Source: Linepithema humile (taxonomy: Eukaryota; Arthropoda; Insecta; Hymenoptera; Formicidae). Taken from it: DNA of 64,000 nt. Each line of letters starts with the position of its first letter. Position 1 is the stretch's first letter. Both the position numbers and the translations under genes were made by a program. Shown piece by piece: positions 13,644 through 26,875 of this stretch. The notes below the pieces were generated by a model. It worked only from the letters and a program-made list of their open reading frames with translations. It had not been told where the DNA came from and searched no databases. The stretch lies in the NCBI RefSeq assembly GCF_040581485.1, contig NC_090133.1:25260139-25324138 (forward strand), read 5' to 3'.

Positions 13644-16600
13644 CCGCGAACCTCGTTCCTCAGCCGTTTCGAGATTCGATCGGGACCGAAAGATCGATAT
13701 CGACCGCGCGCATTTTACGTAACGCACCCCTGTTACGGCCGACTCACATTGTCGTGCATTATACGCGCGCCCGTTCGCCGCGGCCTGGAAGTGGATCGTC
13801 GTCGATCATTCGAGGGATCATTACCTCGTGCGATTCGGTACTTAGCGTTCGCAACCAGCGGATTAAGTCATAACTTGTATGCATGATAGGAACGCTGCGG
13901 TGATTGGATAATAGTCGATCTTGGCCCGGGGAGAAAACGTTGTTCGCATGGGCGGCTTATTAAATTTTCTGCTATTCGCCGGTCTTATACCTGCCTGCGC
14001 ACCGCGCGCGATATAATACCCCATTGTTTGATACAGAGCCAACCTGTAGCGTACGCGCTCGTTGTTACTGCGTATATTTTGAGTCCCGAGTATTTAGAAT
14101 AGTATTACAGAGAGCACGTTGTTCTATAATAGGCGTAATAAGGTTATTTGCTCCAAGATAATTACGTTGTAACATCTAACAATGAAGACAATTATCACAC
14201 GTGTGAAGAGCAATTTAATCGGAACATTATGCGCGGAGATGAAACAGCTAAACAATCACTAATGCAATTGCGTCTAATTAGTGATAAAGCAATTGTACGC
14301 TTAAATATCAACGTATGATGTATGATAATGGATCTTATTTATGGCCTAGATTAGCGCTTTGAGACAATCGCAACGTTTGCACTTCTCATCTTTATCATGC
14401 TGAATGTTTTCTACTTATATAATATTTTTCACGTTAATTATTAATCGATAATTATACTAGACGCGCAGCACCTGTGATTTCTTTCGTTTCTTTCCGCGCA
14501 GACAAGTCCAGATACGCGATTTCTCTCTAAGGCGAGAAATTAAATTTAATGCTATCCGCTTTTTTTCCCTACAATAATAACTTTTCTTACGAGCAGCCTT
14601 GCGGTATTATTTTCTCGAGAGGGTAGCGATGTTCTTCTTTCGATCGTGACTGATCTACCATGCTTCCTCTTCCACGTCCCGCCGTCGACACGTGCTCTTC
14701 AGACGAGCGCTCCGTTCCTCGTCGGTCTTGGGTCATTGCATCTTTCACGTTGGAACGGTGCCGTAAAACGTTGGAAGAAACGCGGAAAAACGCAAGGCGA
14801 ATGCGGCGCACGTGCGGATAAGCACGCTCGGAAAATATTTTCGATCGTCCCGGGAGTTTCGGTCTTGATACGAGCTGTCTGCCCGTTTCCTAACTTACAC
14901 CGCGGTTTAATAATCGGCGAAACGTGCTGGCGCAGCCTTCATCACGACAACGCCGGAGATTAACGCAGTGCCGCGACATGTTATCAGGTTGCGGATGCGT
15001 TACCGTTATTGATTGATTAAGGCTCGTTAATATTCATTATCTCGTCGTAACTTATCATCGAACGGATCGCTTGTCTCAACAGATACGATGCGTAACGTTA
15101 TATTTGTTAATAATATTACGCGCGGACGCGTACGTTTTCAATTTGCGCCTGATTACGCGGTGGAAAAACAGGCGCGGCCGCGTTTCTCGGGCACGCGCCC
15201 GATTTGGCGCATGGAAGCGGAATTTCCGCTACAAGCGATGCTGATAGGCGGACCGAACAGACTACGACCAAGTCGACTAAAAGTGTCATTTACATTCCGG
15301 CCGCGAGTGGCCACAGGGTGTTTAAAACGGGACGATAAAGGCTAACGTTTATTACCTGTTACCGAGAAATATAGTAACCGGAAATAAAACCATTTGTATG
15401 TTCAACGTCCCGTGCAGTATCGCGCGATATGGTAATAGTTGTGTTGTAGACTTGAGCGTTAAGAAAGACCCCAACCATTAATTCGGGCTTTGATAGCCGG
15501 CGAAATGTAAAGACGCAAGGAAATGGCTCGTGAAAAATTCAAGTCGCTGGAGGCTTCTATCTTCACCGATCCATCCTATCTTCCATCTCTGACGTTATAT
15601 AAACTAGTGAAGATACTTCGAACTACATTAGATCCATGAGGAGGATTACATGATCTCTGTCTTTCTTTTCTTCACAGTTCTCTGTTCAGTGATTAATCAT
15701 TATTTATATTGCGTGTCGTGGAGGCAACAATTTTACTAAGCTCTATATTCGTCTAGCTTTCTACATATTGACTTTGCATGTTATATTTATAAAAAAAACA
15801 AAAAAAAAAAACAGATAGGAGATTGAAATCTTAAAAAGTCTAACAGTTTTTAACTAATTTCTACAAAAAATAAGCAACACAAATTTTTTTGGTAATAACT
15901 TCTTTACTGCAAAATAAAATTGGACAAATAAGAAACGATATAAAAGTTACCTGTTTACTTTAAGCATCAATCTCGCAATCTGATTGGACCGCTAATTTTA
16001 TCCGCGCTGAAACTAATCAAGCTATGTAAATATCTCACATATTTGTGTGTGCCAGCCAATCCTTTCTGGTTATATATCGACAGGAGTATCTCAGCGCCGC
16101 GATAGGATGTTGCACATATCAAATTTAGTTTGACGACTGAACAGGGAATTTCAGTCGACAGGTTGTACAGTTAACGCAAACCACGTTTCTACTCCCCAAA
16201 TGGCTTCGGTACTACACGTATTAACGATTTAACGTCGCGCGTGGAATATTTACTTTCGACCACAACGTGGGCAGGATCAAAATGTCGTAATGCGTTTGAC
16301 CATAAAATTATTGTTCGCCCGCAATATTACGTTTAATTTCCTTTACCGCGGTCGCAGTCGCAATAAATTGACTACGCGCACAGTTGCCTCCTCCCAATTT
16401 ACATGCGCTCCGATCATTCGCCATTAACGAGCATCGTATCATTTGCGCCGCGTGTTAAAAATAACACGTTGCATCCGTTAGAAGGGCGATTAAAAATATC
16501 GCAGAAATGAGGTCAATTTATTCGACGGCTATTCAATTTAACGTAGAAAATAGAGATAAACAAATCCCCTATCTGTATACCTGCTGAAACGAGGCGTGAA

Positions 16601-19240
16601 ATGATCATTTTTGTCGCTTAATAAACGTTCTATATTGAAATGGTTAATGAGAAATGATACGATTACAATCATCTACATTGATTTTCAGCCGTACGAAATT
16701 TCGAACCGTGCCCAAATAATAGACTGCGCTCAAACTCAATATTGCCGTTCTCTCTCATTTTCAATTAACACAGAACAGTGAAACAATATTAAAAGGAAAC
16801 GTAATATCACCCTTGGTTTTTAAGTAATTAAATATTCGCTGCAGCGCCCACCTCCAAATTGACGATATTACCTGCAGATTTTACGACGTACAGAAAATGA
16901 AATAACGATGGTTATTCTCGCACAATCCAATTAAATTATATTAATGAAGGACCACTGGCAGATGACAGAAATTTATTATTTTTATAAATTGATGATACCT
17001 CAAGCTTTGTTCAAAGTTTTGACTGCCAAAGTCTCTATTCAACAAAAATTCGCGATATAAATTCGAATTCTGATTTGTTTTTTCACAATTAAAAATTTAT
17101 AATATCTGGATATACGGAAATATAATGAGATGTGCTCATTTTTATACATTTTTAGATTTTTATTTTTTGCATTATTTCGATAAAATATATATATTTGTTA
17201 TATTTTACAATTTTGTACGTTTTTATAAATTTATTAGACGATGTTATTCCACTTTTTACTTTTAATATACGTGATTATTAGTTTCTTGGCCTCTAATTTA
17301 TGTGTTAATAATTCATAACAATTCAACACGAGAGAAAAGGAGTATTGGTAATTATTAGAATTCATGCCCATGCATTATGTGAAACCGGCGATCGGCTATC
17401 GCATTTGTACCTGTTATACTATCGAGGAAGACGGCATTTCTTCCGTCGTAGCAGCAGAATCAATCCCGCGGCAGAGTCGAGTGATCGGTTCTCTGCCTTC
17501 CGTATGAGGCCGCGTTCGGCTTCGTGACTGAGCCCATATACGATGATATCGTACGTGCCAGTTTGAAAATTATCGGCGCGGTGCTATCGCGGGTATCATT
17601 TTCCCCGGTGATATGTATCGAGTAGCAGCACGTCGAGACGGTTAGAAATTATAGAAGTTTGGCGCGGCATCGGGCACCCCATCGATTACGCGCGCGGAAA
17701 CGTTCGTGCCAGAAGACGGAGCCCCAAAGGCGGGAACTGTGTGAAATCAGTCTGACGGAACATTATCACTGACGAGAGAAAAAAGAAAGAGAAATAAAAA
17801 AATAAAAAAAGGAGAACTTGGCGAGAATGACGACGAGGTGCGAATTCACCTTATGGCGGCGATCATATCGGCGCGTAACGACGTCAGCTATCTAGCCTGC
17901 AGGCTTCGATTTCAAATTGAAATTCGAATTGCAAATGCATCCATTGGAAAAGTACTTTGAACCTATTGTGTGTCGAAGGGATGATGGAAGGGGATGCACG
18001 TGGCGCGGCACTGAAGCGCTCTGCTGTACATCGCGATTGATCAAAGTACTCGTTTGGAAACGATACGCGACAGCACCTCTCGGCTTTATTTACTTAATAT
18101 TGACCAGACGAAACTTTCGCGACCGAACAAATCGTATTTGAGAGCACGCCTCTCTCGTCGCTCTACGCATTGTCGGTCGTTACCGATGAACTGTGCAAAT
18201 CCCGCTAGCAGCTGTTCGCAGCTTTCACTTTACGTGCAACGTTATTACTGTTTTTCCTCGGGACTGCTACGTTATATTTATCTTTAATACAGATGCCCCT
18301 AATTCGCGTATAAACTACTTATATATAACCACGTATTCATTAAATCTAAACGTGCGAATATTTTAACACACTTACACGTTTTCTCATATTTATTTTTCGA
18401 TATACATTACCTATTTACGCGGAGAGTGCCGACAGCGGGGAAAGAATTTTTTTTCTCGACACAACTACTACGATGCACGGTGTTGTTTTAAATAACAAAG
18501 TGTTATACTCGTTTAGAGCTATGATGAAAAGTTTTAATTAGAGTTCCTGTCTAGTATAATTACTCGAAATTGCAGCGCGTAATATACGAGTGTAGAACAC
18601 CTTACTTTGCCGTTGAAGGGATCGTCCAAGATATTGCACTCTATCGCACTGCTGAGTACTAGGAGCTAGTAATTATCTCTTTTGAATGACGCATTCATCG
18701 CTCCGCGCGCTGTGTTTTGCGCGGGGATTCATCACTAGACTTTTATATCGCGCGCACCGAGAGAGCTCGATGCGAGTCTGTTAAGTGTTCCAGTCCCGAC
18801 GCTTCTGTTTTTCTCTCTTTCTCTGCTTCTCCCGCAATCTCATAATTTTGCACGTATGCGTAATCCCAAACGAGCTCGGCGGAAATCGTACGGAGAGCAC
18901 GCGGCTCCTGCGGGTGTAAGACGCGCCGTAAGCCAAGTCCGTTAGTTTCACGTGTCGTTACGGTTTATAAGCATAGGATGCGTTCGGCGTTGCGCGCCAC
19001 GGCGAGAGAACGGGTTCAATGCACCTCGCCGCTAGTAGCTGGAGGAACGAACCCGGGCGCCTCGACATCTATCCTCCGCGTCCAGGGATATCTCTGCAAT
19101 GGACGGCCGCGATGGAAGACGCGGGGCGGGGCGGGCCGGGCGGGATATCGACTTACGATTTGACACGGACTAGGTACCTGTCACCGTTAAGTCCGTGGAA
19201 AGAGAGATTTCGATCGTTCACCGCAGAAAGACCGTTCTGT
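12070..19240. other. No gene recognised apart from the compound microsatellite
   Basis: Mixed composition with AT-rich parts (15760-15960, 16960-17330). A strong-looking acceptor CTTTCTTTTCTTCACAG ends at 15677, but no donor or open frame goes with it. A purine patch at 17775-17815 has no gene. Confidence 0.6.
13530..13640. repeat. Compound (CG)-rich, (TA)n, (TG)n tract
   Basis: A short CGCGCG-rich lead (13530-13549) is followed by (TA)n from 13554 to 13610 with two phase slips, then fifteen GT units (13611-13640). Alternating purine-pyrimidine DNA of all three kinds lies in one 110-bp block. Confidence 0.97.
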
Positions 19241-19284
19241 TCCCCCTTCCTCTGCCTTCCCCGCCTCTTCCTTTCTTTCCACAG

Positions 19285-19540
19285 GAATTTGATCGCGGCT
19301 ACCTTAAACGAAACATTCGTCTCGATTATCTCCGCTCGTCGCCCACCGGTGGCTGCGCCGGCTGCCGTGAAAGGATACGCTACACCGAGACACCGTACCG
19401 ATTGTTCGCAGGTTATGTTAAAGTTACGCGAGCTGAAATTTTACCGGGTTTTACTCGCGCGCTCGTTTAACTTGCAGGCAGATAATTTGGGTAAAAGCGA
19501 TACCACGGGGAACAGCGCCGGCGCTAATGATTTCAATTAA
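19285..19540 (+). other. Candidate terminal exon behind a strong 3' splice site (unproven)
   Basis: A long pyrimidine tract ending CTTTCTTTCCACAG (to 19284) is a strong acceptor. The following frame from GAA is open for 62 codons, beginning EFDRGYLKRNIRLDYL, to a TAA at 19470. An ATTAAA poly(A)-like hexamer is at 19535-19540. The protein is not recognised and no partner exon is seen. Pyrimidine-rich DNA is common in this window, so a decoy acceptor is quite possible. Confidence 0.15.
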
Positions 19541-20599
19541 AGCTTCGACGCCGCGGTATATGTGATATTTGATTTAACGGTTTCTCGCAAGAGCGCGGCC
19601 ACGACGTTAAAAGCTATCGAGCATTATAATTACATAACGCGGAGTTAATCTCGTAATGAAACACGGTGCTCGCTCGCTTGCTCGCGCGCACGCGTGAGTG
19701 AGTGAGTGAGTTGCTATCGGCGTGTAGAGAAAACCTATTCACCCAGTGCGCCAATAGCGACGCGAATTCCAGCAGCATCTGAAGCAGAAAATCGTTGCCG
19801 CGGTGTAATACGTTACATTGATTTTTCGAAGCGAGAGCCTGAAATCGACGTCGTTTAAGATAGCTTGTCGAGCGACGTGGATTACGAAACACGTATCTGT
19901 GCGGCTTTACAATGTTTTCGAGGAGGAATCGCCCGTTCCTATTATCCCCCGGTAAAAAGCGCTCTGCAGTCACGACAGTCTTTATTTCGTGCAAGTGCCG
20001 CGCACAATGCACCCCGTTCTATATTGAAATCCTCTCGCGACGCCGGGCACGAACTGTTTTATAAGAAAATACATCGCGGGCGAAAGAGCAATTTCAGTTC
20101 GACAAACATTGCGCCATTCGTGGAGGCACGGCCGTCGCGGGTGAAAACGATAGCGACACGAAACGATCGCGCTAATAAGATATTTCCTTTCTCGTTTTAC
20201 TAAACGCAGGCGTGACGATCATGATTACCGTTTGTTCTGGCGACGCCTTCCCTCTCCCCCTGCTTCCTTCCAGCCGAGCGATCGCGACCAATTAACGCGA
20301 GGAGCAGCGTCATCGGCGCGATTTTTCTTCTCTCTTTCTTTCCTTCAAGCGATCGCCCGGAAGGGAAAGCACGTCCATAGAATGGTAGCTCGTACCTCAG
20401 GCACGAAGTTCGCGTATAAGATGCGGCTTCCATCGTCGTTTTGCGATTCGATCGGGGCAATTTGTGAAATTTATAGTTCTAGAGGCCATAATGTTATGAA
20501 GTGCCGCGTTAACGAAGCCCGATGATGTGCAGACCAACGTATTACGGGCAGCTTACGTTGTATTTATGTATGTAGTATGTCGTCGCGCACGATCGAACA

Positions 20600-21660
20600 T
20601 TATTGTTAATTAATTATAATTTGGATTGTAACCGGGGATATACGCCGTCCCGGCGGCGACGCGCCGTCATCGTCGTCGTCATCGCCATCGTTACGCTATC
20701 ATTACTACTTGCTCCCGTTCGCGATCGTTTTCTTCTCTTCGTCGTCACTCCTGACCTCGCTGCCACCGCGTGGATTCGAGGGGGGAGGAAGGGGGGGTCC
20801 AGGCACGATAAATGAGATCGCATGATGACGATGCGTCTTACGCGCCGCGGTGTTCTCGCGAAACGAAAGAAAGAAAGAGAGAGAAAGAGAAAGAGAAGTG
20901 CACATCGCACGATGGGTAGGCCGGTGGGAACGAGATGGACCAAGGAAAATAGACGAAAAGGAAGGCAGATTGAAAGGAAAGTACTGAGACACGTAGAAAA
21001 GGGGCGAGGAGGCACGACGAGAGAAGAGGAGAAACGATAGAAACGCCGAGGGTGAGGTGGGAGAGCGGGAGAGGAACGACGACACGGGCCGAGGCGGATA
21101 GCCGTGTATAATGCATAAGAGAAGCCGGGGAAAGAGTAACGAACTGGCAAGGTCGAGCGTGGTAGGCCAATGTCTCGTCCTCGTACTACGAGGTGAACCA
21201 GCGCCGCTGTAACTACCTCGTGGTTGCCTCGCTGCCGCTGCAATGGTGTGCGCCGGTCGTTGCTGCCGCCGCCGCCGCTGCCGCCGCTGCCATCGTCGTT
21301 GCCGTCGTCGCTGTTGCAGCTGCAACGGTGCAGCAGCGGCACCGATGTCGGCGGGGCGAGGAGGAAACACGGTTCTACGGCCGTGCCTGCAGCATTGCAA
21401 GGCCGCACCGCAACCGCGAGAAACCGGCCAGAAGAAGAGGAAGTGCTCGAAGTGGGAGCGACGGAGCGCGAGATGGAAACGAGAGGAGCGAGCGAGAAAC
21501 CGCGTCGGGGCGGGAAGGGAGGACAGCACGGAGCGCGAAAGACGGAGGAAGAACACTAGGAGAAGGAGGGGTGGAGAGAGAAGGAGGAAGTATGTATTCG
21601 GACACGTCACACCGTGCCATTGTTGCGCCCGGCAAAAGCGGAATGCGTAAATCACCGGTC
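20600..21660. repeat. Low-complexity block: polypurine tract plus GCC-triplet tract
   Basis: From about 20860 to 21130 and 21420 to 21600 the plus strand is strongly purine-rich (GAAAGA and GAGGA units, interrupted). Between them, 21260-21340 is built of GCC, GCT and GTC triplets. The triplet structure suppresses stops, so frames of 264 and 316 codons appear on the minus strand. These are Arg/Ser/Pro/Leu-rich and not believable proteins. This could be a CpG-rich promoter or 5' UTR region, but no gene is attached. Confidence 0.7.
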
Positions 21661-23767
21661 TCGACCGCCTTTTTCTCTCCGTATTATATAACTAATTCGC
21701 GCCTATACCGTTCGCGCAAACTCGGTTCGTTTATAACCAGTTATTAAGTTTTCCGTCGAAAAGGAAAAGATTATCGAAATTTATTTGATATTAATTTATG
21801 ACAAACATTTGTCTCGGAATTACATCGCTGCGAATAAATCTCTAATGATTTAACGCTAGAGAGTGTAATAAAATATTCCCGAGATTAATGTTACAAGTAC
21901 GAATATATACGTGCTACGTCACTTTGGAGTCGGGAGGGAAGGCTAACGGTAACGGCGCGCTCGAGTTCTTCCACCTTCCCTCGATATCTTTTTCGAATCG
22001 TCGAAGCGGAAGCTCTATGAGCTCATTGTTCTCGGTCGAGAGGCGAGATAAAACTTACGTGGCGAGGAGAGCGGGCGAGAGTGTCTCTAATCAAGTCGGA
22101 GGATACGTGTGCGGAATTCTGCCGTACGCTGACGCTTCTAACTTTTTTTAATTTCACCTCGATCGTGGTAAGCGCGGCAGCGGTTTTTTTTCCGGGAGAG
22201 ACGTTAAATGATAACCGAAATGGAATAGTGGCTGTGTTAGACACGGCGCGCTTTATATCTCGGCTCGCATCATTGCGTATAGCGCGGTGGCGGTGCCGAT
22301 CGTCCCGCGTCAATTACATAAATTCTAATATTCGTCGTACAGCCCGAGCGAGACGATCGCCGCGAGAGTGCAAGTCCGCGCTAAACCCCGCAGATCTTGA
22401 TGTATCGCGGCCTGACGTGAATAAATTCGCTCGCGAAGCACAACTGGAAACCCATTCACGTATGTGGCATGCCGCTTGAATTTCATCTGCGATCAACGCA
22501 AACGTGCTCTCGCGCGCGCCTTAATATCACGTTAATAAGAAGCGCACGTGGAAAACAGGTTACGAGGAGTGCCTTGTGCGCTCTAATCTCGTTTGTCCGT
22601 CCAGCTGTGCGGCCCAGGCCGCGCGATTTTGACGCGCGTTACAGCGAGGGCAGAGCGTGGCGATAAGATGACTTTTCAACGAGTCGCTTTGCCGCGGCTC
22701 CGCGCGCTCGCGCAATACACACTGTCGCGTGTAATATTATGCAATTCATTTGGAGGATCACTTTACAGGCGCGAGTAGCGCGTCGTAGAACAAGCGAGCG
22801 CGGTTACCTTCGCGTAGGACGCGGCAGGCGGAGGGAGAAAGACGAGGACGCAGACGGGAGAAAATGAAAGAGAGACTCGCCGGAACCTCTATCCATCGAC
22901 TCTTATTCGGAAACGGGAGGATATACTTACTCCCGCTGTGCGCGGATCGTTCATAGATGATAGTGCCTCTCTTCCTTCTTCCTCTCTCGCGGACCTCTCG
23001 CGCTCGTCCTACGTTGTTCGGTCGTCTCCGCTAACTCGCGGTTACCTAACGCTGATACAGCCGGGGAACGTTCGCACGGCTCGTCACGTAATATACCCAC
23101 CTATCGTTAATTTTCCGAACATCATAACGAGTCTCGGAGTAATTCGAATACCCTCGGGACTCGTTATCGTCGAAAGGCGCCTCTCGGCCGTGGATCATTG
23201 CGCCTCTCGATGCTTTTGTTTTTCGGCGCCGGTAGAATGCAGGCGGCGCAGATCGAGTACGTACCGGTCGGCAGCGTATCGGCGCGCTATCGAGCGCGGC
23301 CACCGCGAGTCGATATCCCCGACGATATTTGTCACGGTGCGACGCGCGGCGTGAGGAAGCGTCCGCTCGTATAATTCATTATTTCGGATGAGGGGAAGGG
23401 CGGGGAAGAGGAAGGTAGTCGCGGACGGGTTCATTAAGGCCGGGATGCGCGCCCCGCTCGGTTTTAATCGGATGAGTACGGATCGCGGGATTGATACGAG
23501 GGCGGAGAACGCGGCGGGGAGCAGCATTTTACGTGACGTCGAATAAATACGCGTTCGGCATAAAGCGAGAATGGTACATAATGGCCGGTGCCACGTCTGT
23601 CTTAACGAACCGCCCCGTCGATTGTCCCGTTGCCTTTTACGCTCATAGGAGCGCGCGATCTGAAAGCGCTAAATATAGACGCGTTTGAGTTATTTATGCC
23701 TATGTAAATCGCGCCTGGCGTCTCTAAGTGCGCTACGGGAATAATTACCGTGGTTGGTGTTTTGAGA

Positions 23768-23798
23768 TTGAGAGAGAAAGAAAGAGAGAGAGAGAGAG
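23768..23798. repeat. (GA)n microsatellite, imperfect
   Basis: GA units with GAAAG interruptions. Confidence 0.9.
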
Positions 23799-26749
23799 CG
23801 CGGATTCCACCGCAGAGGAATACATTTCAATGAGGGAGATTGTTATCGGCGCGGAGGAGCCGCGGAAAATTAACGTGCCTCAAACTGTTACGTTACACCG
23901 GGGGCATTCGTCGGTTTCGCCTTTTTGCGCTCAACGAAGCTGCGCGAGAATTTTCTTCCTTATCCTTCCTGATACGCGTCTAAGGGTAATCGATTTCTTT
24001 AATACATTCGCTGTGTCGACGCTGAAACCTATTAGCGTGCTCCATTATGCGCTGTCAGTTGCATGATCTTCTGTGATCGATACTTTACGATGATACTCGA
24101 AACTACGGATAGTAAATTACGAATTACCGCGTGCGTATCTTTGAAAAGGTACGGCATAATTTCGAAATGCAGCTTCTCATGCTCAATTCTCAATCGTAAA
24201 AACATGAATTTTCAATATTAACACGAATTGGATTTCAAACGGTAATTTGACATAGCGTACTTTATTATTAGATATTATATACAATGTTAATTTAAACGCG
24301 CATTTGAATTCATATTTCGTCCAGAATTATCGCAATTATGTGGCACGAAGTAAATCTGCAAATAAATATATACGTCCCACGCGAAGCACTGTGCGGGGTT
24401 GCGCTGCCTGTTCACGAGAGATGTGTATAGCAGGCATTTTTCAAAGAAAACTACACAGTATTATACGAGAGGGGTCGACTTTTGTAACATGATATTGCGT
24501 GAGATACCATTCTCGAAACAATAAATCTCTCGAATCTCCGCGCCGCACCACCGTATTTCCCCGAAACGAAAAACTCGAAGCTAACCGCCCTCCCACATAC
24601 GTGCAATTCTCCTATCCATACACGACGCTGCTTTGATTCCGAGATAAACGATAAGCAAGCCCCGCGCAAACTCTGGTCGCGGTATATACAACGCCGGCAT
24701 GTCGCATAGCTCGCATTGCGACGACGTTCGAACTCGCTGACAAAGGCCACTCTCGCCTTCTCTCTCGTTCCCTCCGTCCTTCTCTCTCCCGTTCTTCATC
24801 CTCCTCGTGATCACCGCCCGTGTCTCTCTTCCAACACGTCGCGTTCGTTCTTTTTTCTTTCAGGAATATTTACCTTGCCGTCGCCGTTTGTTACGTGTCG
24901 CGACCACGGCCGATAATTACGTTGCGGCCGTTTGTTTTAGCGTTAATAACAGGCGCAAACGTCATCCCTCATGCTCTCAGTGGCCGCGGTATATTTCGCT
25001 TTTTTTTTTTTTTTTTTTACGATATTAGCAAAAGAAAATTGCATGTATTCACATGTATGCGCTCTAAGTGTTTAATCACGGTTTCGATAAGGCGGTTAGA
25101 TAAAGCGGTTTCTGATAATAATTAATTTACGGTCAGCTATATAGCCATTCGCTCGACCGGCACGCCTATATCTACGAGCACTGGCCGTCTTACATTGTTT
25201 GTAATTGACCGTAACGATTCGCGTGGTGTGCACTGTGTGTGCGCCCATCATCGATCGTCGCTTCCGCCGTTACAAACGGGAAGTAAAGCTCGCAAAAAAG
25301 GTCGTCAATGCGGTTTACGGTGCCTTATTCTGGCTGCCGGCTTGAGAATTATATAGCGCGCAGATAACGTGTAAACGTTGTTGCAATTCGATGGACGTTC
25401 GACTGGAACAATGCAATTGTAGTTGTATGTTTCTATTATCTTGGACGATTATTCTTCTATCGTGTTGTACAGCACGGCAAGACAAACATAGACTTGAAAA
25501 AGAAAATTCTTGAAAATTCATTTATATTTGAATGTTGCATTTGCAGTGCTATTATTTGAATGTATGTACATATTATTTGAAATATTTATTTTAAAAAATA
25601 GTAGTTAGTATTTTTAGTGAAGATATTTATTTATTTAATGCTAAATATTATCACGAAGAAACTGTATTTACCTCTATTAGAGGAAGATCGATTGCAAAAT
25701 CGTTAAATAATCACTAATCAAAAAAAAGGTGTATCGTGTCAGAGACGCGCTGCAAGACAATTGCCCGTTGCGCGATCTTGCTCTCAAGATAAATTTTATT
25801 CTTTTTTTTCGTTACAGTTCGCGAAACATTAGCCAACTCATTACGCGTGTGTTACAAAGATAGTCTTAAGAAACGGAGTAATTATATAGAATTAGCATTA
25901 TTTCTTGCAGCAGTGAGTTTTACTTATAGCAAGAAAATCATTAGTTTCAGTCGTTAACGTATTCTATACATATGGATTTGAAAAGTTTCTACTTCATTCA
26001 TTGCTGAGGACGCTATACTTTTCATGATGATCTCGACATGCAACGCGTGTGCAAAATTATTGTGGTGCACGCAGTTCCAGTTTAAAAACCGCATAAAAAT
26101 TTTTATGGTATCTCACAGTCTTCGCTCTTATATTCATATTTCACTTTTATGATGATTTTACACTGCACGCTTTTCCTGTTACGTGTTAATAGTAAGCTAC
26201 TTTGCTAAAGAAGGTACACATGAATATGAAAATGCTCCAATCTTGCGATAAAGATAAAAATAACAAATAAAATAAAAATAATAATATTAAAAATTGGCAT
26301 TAAAAGTTGATTTAAGATAATCGCTTGTTATATAACGTCCGAGTTCAATACAGAGAAAGAGTTTCTTTCTATTGTAGCATGTCGCACGTAACTATGAACA
26401 TTGATTTATTGTACAAGCTCGTTCTACGATGGCGCGAGCTTGATGAGCAACCGGCTCGTCTTAATTGCCTGAGTTTCATCCACAAAAGTACACCTGCCAC
26501 GTTTAAGGAGCGGATATTGTTAAAAAGACAGGAAGGAGAGAAAAGTGTAGAAAAAGAAAAGGAGAAAGACAGAAAGAAATGCGATTAATATTATATTGTA
26601 GAACATAAAGATTTTATCGTACGTATATAAGAAATAGAAATAAATTCGATGCCATTAATTTATAACAAAAAAAAAGAATATTTCTAATTGCCGCTTTTAC
26701 CAATTTTCAAGTCCCTCAAAAATCATTTCTAAATTAAAATTAAAGTAAA

Positions 26750-26875
26750 ATAATTATTAAGAAGAATAATTAAGAATATAAAATAATATAATTTTATACA
26801 ATATAATTAATAATATAATTAATAATATCAATAATATTAATAATATAATTAAGAATATAATATAATTTTATGTAA
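26750..26875. repeat. AT-only tract of degenerate AATAATATT units
   Basis: TAATAATATAATTA-like units are repeated with variation. The tract is almost free of G and C and lies in an AT-rich stretch (25500-27800). Confidence 0.75.

Noticed and set aside
15655..15690. Strong 3' splice site CTTTCTTTTCTTCACAG
   Set aside because: No donor, open frame or poly(A) signal follows within a plausible exon length.
19019..19540. 173-codon plus-strand frame
   Set aside because: Crosses the strong acceptor site and the pyrimidine tract, has no domain, and sits in CpG-rich DNA with few stops.
20614..21655. Open frames of 264 and 316 codons on the minus strand
   Set aside because: They are produced by triplet repeats and polypyrimidine DNA. 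The Leu/Ser/Arg/Pro-rich translations differ between overlapping frames and look like no protein.
24845..24990. Acceptor TTCTTTTTTCTTTCAG followed by an open frame
   Set aside because: The frame runs into a poly(T) stretch with no donor, and the peptide is unrecognised.
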